From Omphalotus guepiniiformis (lineage: Eukaryota > Basidiomycota > Agaricomycetes > Agaricales > Omphalotaceae): DNA of 64,000 nt. Below the pieces are notes generated by a model, which saw only the letters and a list, made by a program, of their open reading frames with translations, was not told where the DNA came from and made no database searches. The DNA lies in contig JAQOOI010000027.1 of the NCBI GenBank assembly GCA_028554645.1, positions 50,051 to 114,050 on the forward strand, read 5' to 3'. This document shows, in pieces, positions 1 through 9,651 of this stretch. The position numbers and the translations under genes were made by a program. How positions within the stretch are numbered: position 1 is the first letter of the stretch; each line of letters opens with the position of its first letter.

Positions 1-296
1 TCTGAATTCTGAGTATCTAAGTGCTCTTTTGAATTCAAATTTAAATTTTCTCGCCAGGTACAGAACACTTGTTTCTTTTCTGAGTCTACAGACCGATTTA
101 AATACGATCTAACCGAATCTGCAGCCGCTATATCGTTTTCTCTTATGATGGATTCAGCTGCAAACACAAATGCCTCAGCCTTTTCAGGTTCTGAAAACAA
201 TTCATTGTCTGGCAGCTTATATCCAGCAATTGTGGCATTGCCATCTTCATCCATTTCAATACAAACAGCTACCTCTCCCTGATCTCTTATCAGTTC
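1..296 (-). CDS. R1 pol, N-terminal part (partial)
   Basis: This is the start of the polyprotein that should carry reverse transcriptase, RNase H and integrase; only about 98 codons before the catalytic domains are visible. The frame is open to the window edge. It overlaps the end of the protease ORF in the -1 frame and has no ATG at its beginning, so expression by frameshifting or termination-reinitiation is inferred. The early segment ELIRDQGEVAV is shared with R8 (ELIEDQGEVAV) and, more loosely, R6 (ELIPDQGEAAV). That supports a real coding frame although the stretch is short. Confidence 0.75.
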
Positions 297-1687
297 ATTG
301 AGGTCCGATGAAAATTTTGAGAGTCTCCCTCATTTTTCACAGGGACACTCGCAGATTTCTGTGTTTCTGGGACAAGCTTTGGTTCACCAGGAATAGGTTT
401 AACCTTAATTCCTCTACCTCTGTCATATGTTCCCATTGTACACTTCATTCCACTGTTTGGATCTGTAATGGTGATCTCTTGTTCTCCAGTTTCAAAGTTT
501 CTGACTACACTGCTTGTTAACACATCAAATGGTCTTTCCAAAAGAACATCATAAGGCACTTTATCTATTATGTGGATCTGCATATAGATAGTTATTTCTC
601 CAAAGGTAAATGGTACATTTCTTGCTAGTCCCCTAGTAGCCTGTAATTGACCATTTGCACTTTGCATATGGATCACAGTCTCTGGGTCCCATCTTAAACC
701 AAGTCCAATAGCTACTCTTGTATCCATGGACACGATTTGAGAACCACTATCAACTACTGTCTCAACTTGTTGATCAGAGTGATTAATCTTTGGGTAGATT
801 GCCTTTAGACTGTCAGTCTGGCTGGCTACTATAATGATCTTGTTCCTCTCATCTGGAGGTACATCTTTCTGATACTGGTCCACAACATCCTTGTGTACCA
901 CTGAGCCTTTCTTAAGGTCATCTGTGTCTTCATCTAGGACAATAAACACATCTTCCCTTTCATAGGCCATATCTTCAATAAAGACCATATAATTTGCCTG
1001 TACCAGATTGACATCTTCTTCTGGTAGAATACCATCAGAATCATCTTCATCCCTTACTTCATGAACAAAAGCCTTTACAGGCCGCTTATACACCCTGTTG
1101 TTCTTCAATTTTCTCTGCATAATCTTCTGAAGTGCCGGAGATATAGCAATGAGGTCCCCACTACTTATATCTATCTCAGATCTAAAGATTTTGTCTGCAA
1201 TTTCTTCTGCTAGACCCGGTTTGAATAGTGAGTTTCTAAGCTTGAAATCGGGCTCAGATTTACGTGGAGGCTTTGTGTATACAATAGCATTCCTTGTGTC
1301 AATATTCATTCCATCTTTAGTTCCAGATTGAGCTCCTTCAGTCTCATTTGACTTGTTCTGGCTTCCTACAGGCATTCCCTTTGGTATAGGTGGCCTATCT
1401 ATTGCCTTTACATGATCAAACGGACGGTTAGATACTCTCCGTGCAACATCGTTGTTATTTTCAGAGGGAGATTCAATCTCCTCAGTGTCAGAATCAACGG
1501 GTAGTTCAAAACGAACGGGCTCTTTTCTCATAGCAGGGGGTCTGTATTTCTCCCTTTCAGATGGTCTTAGTGTAGGTAGTAACACTTCAACTCTCTTTTT
1601 CTTTACAAGTTTATTTTCCTCAGGAGATTGACCTGTTTTGTGAGAAGGATTCTGAGTATATACAGCTTCTTCACCAATCTCCTTCAT
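290..1687 (-). CDS. R1 retropepsin-type aspartic protease ORF
   Basis: 465 codons from ATG 1685-1687 to TGA 290-292. The catalytic motif is VVDSGSQIVS, about residue 314, in the DSG form of retroviral-like aspartic proteases, followed by a conserved C-terminal flap and substrate-binding half ending in LLERPFDVLT. The long N-terminal part is charged and probably disordered. The protease would cut the Gag and Pol polyproteins inside the virus-like particle. The start is 8 bases past the gag stop in the -1 frame, and that frame stays open upstream of the ATG through the gag stop (reading EKLEFP before the ATG). Synthesis as a gag fusion by frameshifting is therefore as likely as use of the ATG. 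R8 and R6 have the same organisation. Confidence 0.88.
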   Translation of the reverse strand: MKEIGEEAVYTQNPSHKTGQSPEENKLVKKKRVEVLLPTLRPSEREKYRPPAMRKEPVRFELPVDSDTEEIESPSENNNDVARRVSNRPFDHVKAIDRPPIPKGMPVGSQNKSNETEGAQSGTKDGMNIDTRNAIVYTKPPRKSEPDFKLRNSLFKPGLAEEIADKIFRSEIDISSGDLIAISPALQKIMQRKLKNNRVYKRPVKAFVHEVRDEDDSDGILPEEDVNLVQANYMVFIEDMAYEREDVFIVLDEDTDDLKKGSVVHKDVVDQYQKDVPPDERNKIIIVASQTDSLKAIYPKINHSDQQVETVVDSGSQIVSMDTRVAIGLGLRWDPETVIHMQSANGQLQATRGLARNVPFTFGEITIYMQIHIIDKVPYDVLLERPFDVLTSSVVRNFETGEQEITITDPNSGMKCTMGTYDRGRGIKVKPIPGEPKLVPETQKSASVPVKNEGDSQNFHRTSMN

Positions 1688-1695
1688 TGGAAACT

Positions 1696-3606
1696 CTAGT
1701 TTTTCGACTCAGAGTTGTTTTCTCGTTTCAGAATCTGCTTAGTTTCAGATTTAGCTGCTGGTGCCAGATTCTGCAAAGTATTGCAAACCTGACTGAATTG
1801 AGCAACAAGGCTGTTGATAGCATCTAATGAACTACTTTGAGAGGGACCTGCTATAGCCGAATCCTCATCTTCAAAAGCATACAAGTTCTGGTCAACATGA
1901 GAGGAAGGTTGTTCCCATCCATGTCTTTTGGCAATTTCCTCAATCTTCTCTTTCTTAGACCGAGTATCAGACGGATCAGCTCTTGGCCAATATACTCCAT
2001 CTTTCAATGCCCATTTACCAGCACTATTCTTGATCATCCACCCCAACCTGATAAATCTAAGTTGATGTGGACAGTCCATAGATCTATGTCCAGGCTCATC
2101 ACACATATAGCAATTGGAGTCAGCATGAGTATTATTATTCACAGATGACATCTGGGACGATCTTTGTACACTATTGTGTCCATTAGAGTTCATTCCAGGT
2201 CCAGATTGGGAATTTGGAGCATTCATGTTCATCCTAACTGAGCTAGAAGTTGCTTGGGTCATTTTTGCCAAGTTAGCAACTGTCTCAGATAGCTTTGCAA
2301 GAGCTGCCAGATTCGTCTCCTGGGCTTGTCTAATCTGGTTAAACTGGTTCTGGTGACTATCCACTGTTGCAGACAATTTCATTGCCCACTGATCTGGTTC
2401 TGACTTCACAGTAGATGCTACTTGGTAAGGATCATATAACTTCCTTGTAGCACTCTGCTCAGTTGTTGGGAGTATCCTAGAGTATCCTTCTGCCAGATTT
2501 GGACCATTCAAGAATAAACCAAAGTTGTATTCCCCTGCTCTTTTTACAGAACAGAGTTTTTCAGCCTCAGACATTACATCTTTCAGAGTAAAAGGGTCAT
2601 CCTCTCTCTGAACTTGTAAGTGGCCATTGATCACTTTGTTTTCTAGGCGGTCCAGAAGTTTCCTTCTGAAGGGTTCATCTAGGGCACTCAAGAAACCAGC
2701 TACAGCTTCTGAGTTTGATACTACAGGTGTAGTACCAGAAGATAGTTTCTCATACTCAATCTCATACTCTCTTTTAAATGCCATCAGTTTCTGAATAGCA
2801 CCAAGCACTATGAGCTTATATGCATCAATGATAGCATACAATCTTTGTCTAGATCCCAGTCCTCTATCTGCAGATTCAGGGAAATTTTTCATTAATGCCT
2901 CTTTGAAAGCATCCCAATCCAAATCTTTAACAGCTTGAAGCCGTTGAAACTCTTCACGGGTATGGAACTCCATGTATCTGAGTGCCAACATCACTTTAGC
3001 CGCATCTGTTTTAGTTCCGGTTGACACAAAGATGCCTTCCAGCTCTGCCAACCATGCAACCAATTCAGATGGATGTTTCTTATCGAAGATGGGGGCCTGC
3101 TTAGAGACTTTAGGTAGTTTCTCATTTTGCAACTCTTTAGCTGCAGGAACAGGAATCTGCATTCCTGTTGCATTTCCAAAAATGAAGATCTCTTCCATCT
3201 CAACAGGTCCTTGGGTAGGTCCTTGTTGTTGGGGAGCTTCATTCCCAGTAGCATTGTCATGAGTAGACATATTGTTTCTCGGGTTCCTTATTATTTTAAC
3301 AGGGATTCTTTTATGTGTCAAGGCAAAATATTGAGGACTGTTAACAAAGTTCCTCTTATTTTTCCTGTATCTAGCTGAGAGTTCAGATAAATCTGGAGGT
3401 GTATTCCGTTCAGGAATAGTACTTAGGGACGAAAGAGACGAAAGGGAACTTGAATCTGGTTCAGGTATGACTTCTTTCTCTTTTCCTTTGGAACTTTTCC
3501 TTCTGGATGACTGGTTCAGTGACAATTCTTCTGTTCCAGCTCTCTCAGAATTCTTAGTCTTTCTAGGACGTGTGTTTCTCTGTGAGCTGCTAATTTTGAC
3601 AAGCAA
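1696..3606 (-). CDS. R1 Gag (capsid and nucleocapsid)
   Basis: An open frame of 636 codons. The middle third matches retrotransposon capsid proteins (segment around LVAWLAELEGIFV). A CCHC zinc knuckle, CYMCDEPGHRSMDC, lies at about residues 495-508 and would bind genomic RNA. The first 110 or so codons are Ser/Lys-rich and come before the first in-frame ATG (MSTHDNATGN), so the beginning shown is the open frame, not a proven start. The same upstream segment is conserved as protein in R5 and diverged R8, which suggests it is translated from a non-AUG codon or after leader splicing. Gag ends with TAG 1696-1698 in an A-rich context that may allow -1 frameshifting into the protease. Confidence 0.9.
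   Translation of the reverse strand: MLVKISSSQRNTRPRKTKNSERAGTEELSLNQSSRRKSSKGKEKEVIPEPDSSSLSSLSSLSTIPERNTPPDLSELSARYRKNKRNFVNSPQYFALTHKRIPVKIIRNPRNNMSTHDNATGNEAPQQQGPTQGPVEMEEIFIFGNATGMQIPVPAAKELQNEKLPKVSKQAPIFDKKHPSELVAWLAELEGIFVSTGTKTDAAKVMLALRYMEFHTREEFQRLQAVKDLDWDAFKEALMKNFPESADRGLGSRQRLYAIIDAYKLIVLGAIQKLMAFKREYEIEYEKLSSGTTPVVSNSEAVAGFLSALDEPFRRKLLDRLENKVINGHLQVQREDDPFTLKDVMSEAEKLCSVKRAGEYNFGLFLNGPNLAEGYSRILPTTEQSATRKLYDPYQVASTVKSEPDQWAMKLSATVDSHQNQFNQIRQAQETNLAALAKLSETVANLAKMTQATSSSVRMNMNAPNSQSGPGMNSNGHNSVQRSSQMSSVNNNTHADSNCYMCDEPGHRSMDCPHQLRFIRLGWMIKNSAGKWALKDGVYWPRADPSDTRSKKEKIEEIAKRHGWEQPSSHVDQNLYAFEDEDSAIAGPSQSSSLDAINSLVAQFSQVCNTLQNLAPAAKSETKQILKRENNSESKN
1699..1705 (-). promoter_or_regulatory. 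Candidate -1 frameshift site at end of R1 gag
   Basis: On the minus strand the gag frame reads TCG AAA AAC TAG. The seven bases GAAAAAC resemble a slippery heptamer but are not canonical, because the P-site lysine codon would re-pair with GAA. The whole string including the stop is identical in R5 (15992-15998) and diverged R8 (61926-61932), and the -1 frame is open on both sides in R1. Function is inferred. Confidence 0.45.
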
Positions 3607-3760
3607 ACTCTAAGTTATAAAACTTATAGATGGTTCAACAACTTCAAGGAAATTGTTGCTAAGTGAGGAACAGGGCAAAGTTCAACACAGAAAAAGTCCA
3701 GATTTATTTCCAGACACATGTAAATACACAGATAGTTCAATTATCAAGTCTAAAGCCACC
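3607..3760 (-). other. R1 gag leader
   Basis: 154 bases between the primer binding site and the open gag frame. No ATG in the gag frame was seen here. The same leader is present in R5 at 14051-14204. Confidence 0.6.
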
Positions 3761-3777
3761 CCTCGCGGTGGGCTCCA
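3761..3777 (-). promoter_or_regulatory. R1 tRNA primer binding site
   Basis: On the minus strand, TGGAGCCCACCGCGAGG starts two bases after the LTR end. It begins with TGG, the complement of a tRNA CCA tail. The same 17 bases occupy this position in R5 and in the unrelated-looking R6. The tRNA was not identified; the complement implies U as discriminator base. Confidence 0.8.
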
Positions 3778-3779
3778 GA

Positions 3780-5623
3780 TGTAGTGACTATGAAATGAAC
3801 GAGAGAGATACTCAAATGAGCACAATCCAACTCAAATCAAAATGATGTAGGGTGAGGTGTGACTGGCGTTGTCAGAGATTCCGCACAGTTAGACGCAACA
3901 ATTGAACTTCGAATCTGCAGGGTTACAGATGTCTTTATCTCAATCTGGGTGAAAAATGGCAGAGGGTATCTCAAAACACAAGATTCAGACAGAAGGTAAG
4001 GGTGGTTTTCAGGGTTCAGGAGGGATTCAGGACAATCAATCTCAATGTTTAAACTCGATCCATTGGTCAGACAATGCAGGGAACAGTCTCAGATGCAGCA
4101 CAGACAGTTTCAGCAGGCAGATTCAGCACAGACAGAACAGCAGTTTCAGCAAAGATTCAGTATCTCTTTCAATTTATCTGCCACAAGGGACTTTACAGAA
4201 GTTTTCACAACTGGATATTTCTCGAACTGAACTCTAAAGAGCCAGGCTATATTTCGTCTAAGAAGGTTTTCCTGCTTTGGCTTGTAGCTTTGGGCAGTAC
4301 TTGCTTAAGAAAATCTAAATAGATACTCTGTAAACTATATATACTAAATCATAAAATCAAACATATATCTCGAAATTAAAAGAGTAATCTGAACAGTAAA
4401 TGAGTCAAAAGTAAGTAAGTATCAATTGAGCAGAGATTGGATTCTTTTTAGGTAGTTTTCTAGGTAATTTTCCAGTTAGATAGTCAAAATGAAGGAACTT
4501 TGGGTATAGATTGGTATAAAAACAGAAATATATCGCTTTGTCCGCGTTCTAGGTGTGTTAGGGCGTACCCAGGGTATCTAAATAAAGGTCCAGATCCTGT
4601 AAATAGCAACCAGTATCCTGACAGGTGACATTCTCCTTAGTGCATTGCAAATCTGGTCCCCTATAAGTTTCTCCAAAATTGGCACATCCTCCTCTACTAG
4701 GGCAGCATTAGGAGTTGTGTAGAAGTTCTAGAGCTTATCTAGACCATGCTTCATCGTTTCTATCAGCCACAGTAAGGTACAGTAACTGTTTATTTCAAGT
4801 TTTACCCCTATACATCTCTTTTTGGTCAGATTTGTACTCAGGTTATATTTCTTGTTTAGGATAGCTCTCAGCTTCTCCTAGGACAGTATTCTATCCCATA
4901 GTTTCGTCTAAGACCTCCAATTAGAGCGCCTTTGTCTTTCATCAAGTTCAGAGGGTTACTGAATTTCAGAGAGATACTCAGATCCAGAGAGATACTCATT
5001 TTCAGTATCTAACTCCTTCCAGCATGAGTATTGAGTATCTAACTCATTTGTGCAGATGTAACTTTTGAATCTACTTCCCTTATTACACAGATTGGCATTT
5101 CATCTCAGTGACATTATATCCACATAGTACTCAATGTACAATATTTCTCTGGTAATACAATCTTCAAGATTGCCCATATTCTCAGCATTCAATCTTATAG
5201 TGCCAACTTAGTTAGCAAGACCAGCTGGAACTTTTGATCAGTCCAAAGGACTTAGATAGTTGTTCAATTGAAGTGAAAATCCATCAACCCCTTGGATTAC
5301 AGTCAACAACACTTGGTAGAGTCTCTAGTTATTAGAGGGTGGGTCCGACCAACTCAATCTGGTATGGAACATTGGAATTCCAACACATCTGGAGAGGCAT
5401 AACTAGTATCTCTTTGTATAACCCATTGGTCACAGTTGCTTAGTACCAGATTCAGTACTGTAGCAAACACTACACTTAGGTATTGTGAGTACAAGTATGT
5501 TTCATGTCTTAACTAGCAGTCTGGGGTGACTCTAGTCCTTTATGTTCAGTTTCCAATGCTTGAACATTCCATATTTACTTCAATCTGATAGATTTCAGTA
5601 CTGAAAGGCTTTTTGACGCAACA
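3780..5623 (-). repeat. R1 5' LTR (family I)
   Basis: 1844 bases. On the minus strand it starts TGTTGCGTC and ends CACTACA, giving TG...CA ends. Boundaries come from alignment with the R5 LTRs (1845 bases each). It contains a CAG-rich stretch near 4090-4160 and copies of the family I word GAGTATCTAACTC, one exact at 5033-5045. Short ORFs inside are not conserved in frame with R8 and are not called as genes. Confidence 0.9.
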
Positions 5624-6346
5624 GCGGAATGAGCATGATGAGAAGAAGATGATATGTGATAAAGATTCCGGATCAGGGGAATACAAGCGACAACCTTGCT
5701 GCTAGGCAGTTGAATAACGCAAATACCATTATGGATGATGAGCTTGCAACCAGCACAATCCAGGCAGCTAACCGAGACGAGGGTGTAGACCATCTGAGGA
5801 CAGTAAAAGACATTCTTGAGGGTAACCTTGGTCGGCTTCTGACCTGGTCCCATCGGAAAGAAAGTCTCCATGTCTCCCTTACCAACAGTGCTGAACTGTC
5901 CATCTGGGGCTGTAATTGGTTCAGGTGAGATATCAACGTAGTTGATGATTTGATTACAATCGGGGGTAAAATGGCTGCTAGCACCACAATCAATGATCTT
6001 GTCCCAGTCTACTTGAACGGCAGCGTTTGCCTTGTGATACTCCTTGAAGTCGGAGGTTACAAAGTGTCCGGTCGCATTCTCAAAAATGTTCGCAGCCAGT
6101 AAAGCGATTCCAGCATTGCTTCGCTCCTCCTGCACAGCTACGTTCACACCCTTGGTCGCCTTCTGCTTCTCCTTGGGTAATGATTTGAACCAGTCCAGTG
6201 CACGGCTATGTGCTCTGCCTCCTTTAGCCCAGCAGTCCTTCTCGACATGGTTCAGCTTGTTGCAATTGTGACATCGCTTCCCCTTGTCAGGATTATCGCT
6301 ACTGCCTCCAGCACTCTTCCCCTTTCCACCTTTATCTCCATCCCGC
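5624..6346 (-). pseudogene. R2: Ty1/copia gag-protease fragment
   Basis: The minus-strand frame holds a CCHC knuckle (CHNCNKLNHVEKDC) followed about 90 residues later by DCGASSHFTPD, which matches the copia protease active site (usually D-S-G-A-S-x-H). A stretch resembling the gag-pre-integrase domain follows. Both ends are cut by family I LTR termini: R1 on the left and R3 on the right, pointing away from each other. Reverse transcriptase and the rest of the copia element are not in the window. The open frame runs a few codons into each LTR only by chance. Confidence 0.82.
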
Positions 6347-6621
6347 TGTTGCATCAAAAAGCCTTTCAGTACTGAAATCTATCAGATGTAAATATGGAAT
6401 GTTCAAGCATTGGAAACTGAACATAAAGGACTAGAGTCACCCCAGACTGCTAGTTAAGACATGAAACATACTTGTACTCACAATGCCTAAGTGTAGTGTT
6501 TGCTACAGTGCTAAATCTGGTGCTAAGCAACTGTGACCAATGGGTTATACAAGGAGATACTAGTTATGCCTCTCCAGATGTGTTGGAATTCCAATGTTCC
6601 ATACCAGATTGAGTTGGTCAG
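6347..6621 (+). repeat. R3: 5' part of a family I LTR, cut by R4
   Basis: Starts TGTTGCATCAAAAAGCC like the R5 5' LTR and aligns with its first 275 bases. It then switches at 6622 to the R4 LTR start TGTTACGGC. The remainder is expected beyond the right edge. The left flank is CCGC (6343-6346). Confidence 0.85.
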
Positions 6622-7198
6622 TGTTACGGCTATGCACTGGAACTTCGGGTCAGACCTCCGGTTTCTAGAATTTCTTTGATTCCTACTTCCTGACATCTAT
6701 TCAATCTTTCCATATGGTTCGCTTTACAAATTCACGCTTTCCTATTCGTTCTTATTATTCTTTTCTACTCCAGACATCCGAACATCTCTGACGTTCCATG
6801 TCCTTATTGTTCTTTAGTTTCATTCTTTCTCACACTATTGTTTTATTACTCCGAGTATCTCCGGTAGAATACTCATATAAATACTTCACGTTTGTACTGT
6901 ATATACTTTAGTTTTAAAATCAATTTAGTCTCTGGACTACTATCTTGGACTTCTCGTCTAAACTCTTATATCTCTCCTCGGACTTCCAGTCCGGGTGCAG
7001 CACGGGGGGCAGTATCGAAATAATACTGCCTACCGGGTGAAGTCTTGTTGCCGGAGCAATTCAGAGCTCGGGCTTATCTTGTCTTATCCTATCGCACTTC
7101 TTTTCTCGGACCTCCTCAGAGGTCCTCGTTCTCTTACCGTCTCTATTCCGCACGGGCTTAACAGTATCTTAAAACTCCTCTCTGTGCTGCTATTGATC
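6622..7198 (+). repeat. R4 5' LTR and leader
   Basis: Begins TGTTACGGC at the point where the family I LTR match stops. The LTR end cannot be fixed because no second copy is in the window; it is probably near 6990. No tRNA-type TGG primer site was convincing. A TATA box sits at 6876-6883. The rest up to the gag ATG is pyrimidine-rich leader. Confidence 0.6.
6876..6883 (+). promoter_or_regulatory. TATA box in R4 LTR
   Basis: TATAAATA, about 320 bases upstream of the gag ATG, placed as expected for a U3 promoter. Confidence 0.5.
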
Positions 7199-8812
7199 AT
7201 GTCACAAAATTCTACAAACCCCTTACTTGAGGCTTCACAGTCTCACGCACCATTTTACCAAGGTCGCAATCCCAATGCTCTTCGTGAACGGCGGAGATCC
7301 AGTCTGTACTCAGTTTGCGCAAGTGAATTCGTCTCACCAAGCCGAGGCTCACGCCTTTCTCAACAACCTCCGGTCCTATCAACATTATTTTCACCAGGTC
7401 ATTTGCCTGGTTCTCGAAATCCTCCGGTAACTCCGACTCGTCGAACTTCCACAATGCCGGGAGTTTTACTGATACATGAAGATGTGTCCGACACTGCTCC
7501 TGAAGAGCAGAATGATGAAGACGACGACATTATCGCAGCGGCAATGGAAGGAGAGGCTGGGGATCAGCCGGAAGGGATAGGAGGTAATGGTGGGGATCCT
7601 GGAGAAGGTGATGAAGGTAATGGTGGTGGACCAGGCCGTGGAGGTCCGGGTGGACCTGGCGGACCTGGAGGACCAGGTGGAAATGGCGGCGGTGGACCGG
7701 GTGGACCTGGAGGACCTGGGGGACCTTCCGGGGGTACCAGTGGCACCGGCGATGAAGATTTTAGGCAGATGATGCAGGAGTTTCTTACCACTAGCATGGC
7801 TGGTTTTACTAACATGGCTAGGGCATTCAATACACAAGCATCCGCGGCTCCGGAGAGCAAATCGCGCTTGAAGGAGCCAGACATTTTTGACGGCTCGGAT
7901 CCGCGGAAGCTCCAAAACTTCATCATTTCCTTGGCCCTTCACCACTCAGATCGGCCTCAATATTTTTCTTCCGACGATCGAAAGATCACTTTTGCGCTCT
8001 CTTATTTGTCTGGATCGGCTCTGGAATATTTCCAGCCAGAGCTTCTGAACCCGGATCTGGATGATCCTCCGGCATGGATGGTCAATTATCAGGCCTTCAT
8101 GCAGGAGCTGATGGAAAATTTCGGAGAGTACGATATGGAAGCAGAGGCTGAGCAATGCCTCAGTGGGCTCAAAATGAGGGATACAGATCGAATCCGTAAT
8201 TACAATGTGAAATTTGGAGCCTACACAGCGATGGTTCTTTGGGATCAAGCTGCTCTACGTTGGGCCTATTATCAAGGTTTGCCTTCTCGTATTAAGGACG
8301 AGCTAATGCAGATCGAGTATCCGAAAACCTACCAGGGGACCCGGAAAGAGGCCACCAAGATTGATGCTCGTTATTGGGCTCGCTCTGCTGAAAAGCAGCG
8401 AGAACAGCGGACATCTGGTGGAGGCTCCGGGAACTCCAGAAGTGGTTCGTCCACTTCACAATCCGGTTCGCAGAAGAAGAAGAGTGGCAGTTCCAACAAG
8501 CCCTCCTTTTCCTCTAACAACTGCTCGAACTCCGGAAACTCCGGATCTGGTTCTGGTTCTGGTTCTAACTCCAGTAAGCCAAATTCCTCTTCAACCACGC
8601 CAAAGCCATACGCGGATAGGCTAGGAAAGGATGGGAAGTTGACGCAGGCGGAGAAGGACAGGCGCCGGAAGTTGAAGTTATGTTTCTTTTGTGGAGGAAA
8701 TCATACTATGGATAATTGTGATAAGCGGAAGAAGTTGAACGAGGCTCGTGGACGAGCTTCAGAGGTAACTTCGGAGGACCCCAAACTGACTCCAAAGGAG
8801 TCGGAAAAATAG
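7199..8812 (+). CDS. R4 Gag
   Basis: 537 codons from ATG 7199 to TAG 8810-8812. The frame is open further upstream but without an ATG. After a low-complexity start comes a Gly/Pro run (PGGPGGPGG repeats, about residues 140-185). A retrotransposon gag core follows, from DIFDGSDPRKLQNFI to about residue 400, then a Ser/Gly/Asn-rich linker, then a zinc knuckle CFFCGGNHTMDNC close to the C-terminus. It would form the particle shell and package element RNA. Pol follows in the -1 frame with overlap, and the gag frame ends in an A-rich GAAAAATAG context. No stop or frameshift inside. Confidence 0.9.
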   Translation: MSQNSTNPLLEASQSHAPFYQGRNPNALRERRRSSLYSVCASEFVSPSRGSRLSQQPPVLSTLFSPGHLPGSRNPPVTPTRRTSTMPGVLLIHEDVSDTAPEEQNDEDDDIIAAAMEGEAGDQPEGIGGNGGDPGEGDEGNGGGPGRGGPGGPGGPGGPGGNGGGGPGGPGGPGGPSGGTSGTGDEDFRQMMQEFLTTSMAGFTNMARAFNTQASAAPESKSRLKEPDIFDGSDPRKLQNFIISLALHHSDRPQYFSSDDRKITFALSYLSGSALEYFQPELLNPDLDDPPAWMVNYQAFMQELMENFGEYDMEAEAEQCLSGLKMRDTDRIRNYNVKFGAYTAMVLWDQAALRWAYYQGLPSRIKDELMQIEYPKTYQGTRKEATKIDARYWARSAEKQREQRTSGGGSGNSRSGSSTSQSGSQKKKSGSSNKPSFSSNNCSNSGNSGSGSGSGSNSSKPNSSSTTPKPYADRLGKDGKLTQAEKDRRRKLKLCFFCGGNHTMDNCDKRKKLNEARGRASEVTSEDPKLTPKESEK

Positions 8813-9611
8813 TCTGCAGCCCAGATGCCTTGACACGAAATTTGGGTTGCGTTGGCCACGATCGTGTCATCTCCGAGGTTACTCTCAACGCGTCCGCTCT
8901 TTTACACAACTCTGATTCGCTTGTATTACCACTTTGTATCGATTGGAGCTCCTCGGGCCTCAAGGGCCTCGTTAGGGAGCCCGACAATCAGTCTACTTCA
9001 TTTTTAAAATTTTCTATGTTACTTGATTCTGGTTCTTCTCATAGTTTCCTCGATTCAAAATTTGTGCATGATTATTCTCTTCTGGTAACTCCGGTTCCTC
9101 CGGTTCGACTACGCCTTCTTGATGGTTCAACTGCTTCTTCATTAACTGAAGAGCTAGTTACTGTACCTGTTCAATTTCCTTCCGGGAAGACCTTGTCTCT
9201 TGACTTTTTTGTCACTTCTTTGGATTCGTCTTGTAAAGCTGTTTTAGGCTACAACTTTCTTACCCGCTACAACCCGTTGGTTGACTGGGTCACAGGAGTT
9301 ATTTTATTCCGAAACACTGACCAAACAGTTCCATCTCTCATTCCGCAGGCTGCATCTTCAACTCCAGTTGAGGCCGCGTCCATCGACGCAACTCCGACAC
9401 CTACCTCTCGTCCTCAGAAGGCGAACTTTCCCTTTGAACCCATCTACTCATATCCAACCGTCACGCAAATGGGAGCAAGAATTTCGGACCCATCGGATCC
9501 GAATATTGCTTTTATTGGTGCTGCAGCATTCATACGGGCTTGCAAGAAAGCTGGACAAGATCCCATTGTGATCTACGGACGTCCGGTTGCCTCCGTTACT
9601 GGTAACGCAGC

Positions 9612-9651
9612 ATCTATCCATCCACCTGTTGATCTATCCATCCACCTGTTG
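9612..9651 (+). repeat. 20-base tandem duplication in R4 pol
   Basis: Two adjacent copies of ATCTATCCATCCACCTGTTG. The extra 20 bases shift the reading frame between protease and reverse transcriptase. Confidence 0.9.

Larger units (their letters stand above)
1..5623 (-). mobile_element. R1: Ty3/gypsy element, family I, partial
   Basis: Left-truncated by the window edge. In element order (right to left) it shows a 5' LTR, a tRNA-type primer binding site two bases inside the LTR, gag, a separate protease ORF, and the first part of pol. All visible frames are open, so this copy may be functional. Gag and protease closely match the copies in R5 and, less closely, R8. Its right flank is GCGG (5624-5627), the expected side of a 4-base target duplication; the other side is outside the window. 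The cassette region and 3' LTR are not visible. Confidence 0.9.

Noticed and set aside
3956..4237. 93-codon ORF in the family I LTRs (also 13574-13855 and 48129-48410)
   Set aside because: It recurs only because the LTR recurs. The diverged R8 LTR keeps a different frame, so coding constraint is not supported.
5624..6346. Reading the copia fragment as cargo of a family I element
   Set aside because: The flanking LTR ends point away from each other, so they belong to two separate insertions.
7564..7926. Proline-rich minus-strand ORF
   Set aside because: Mirror image of the Gly/Pro repeat of R4 gag; no independent support.
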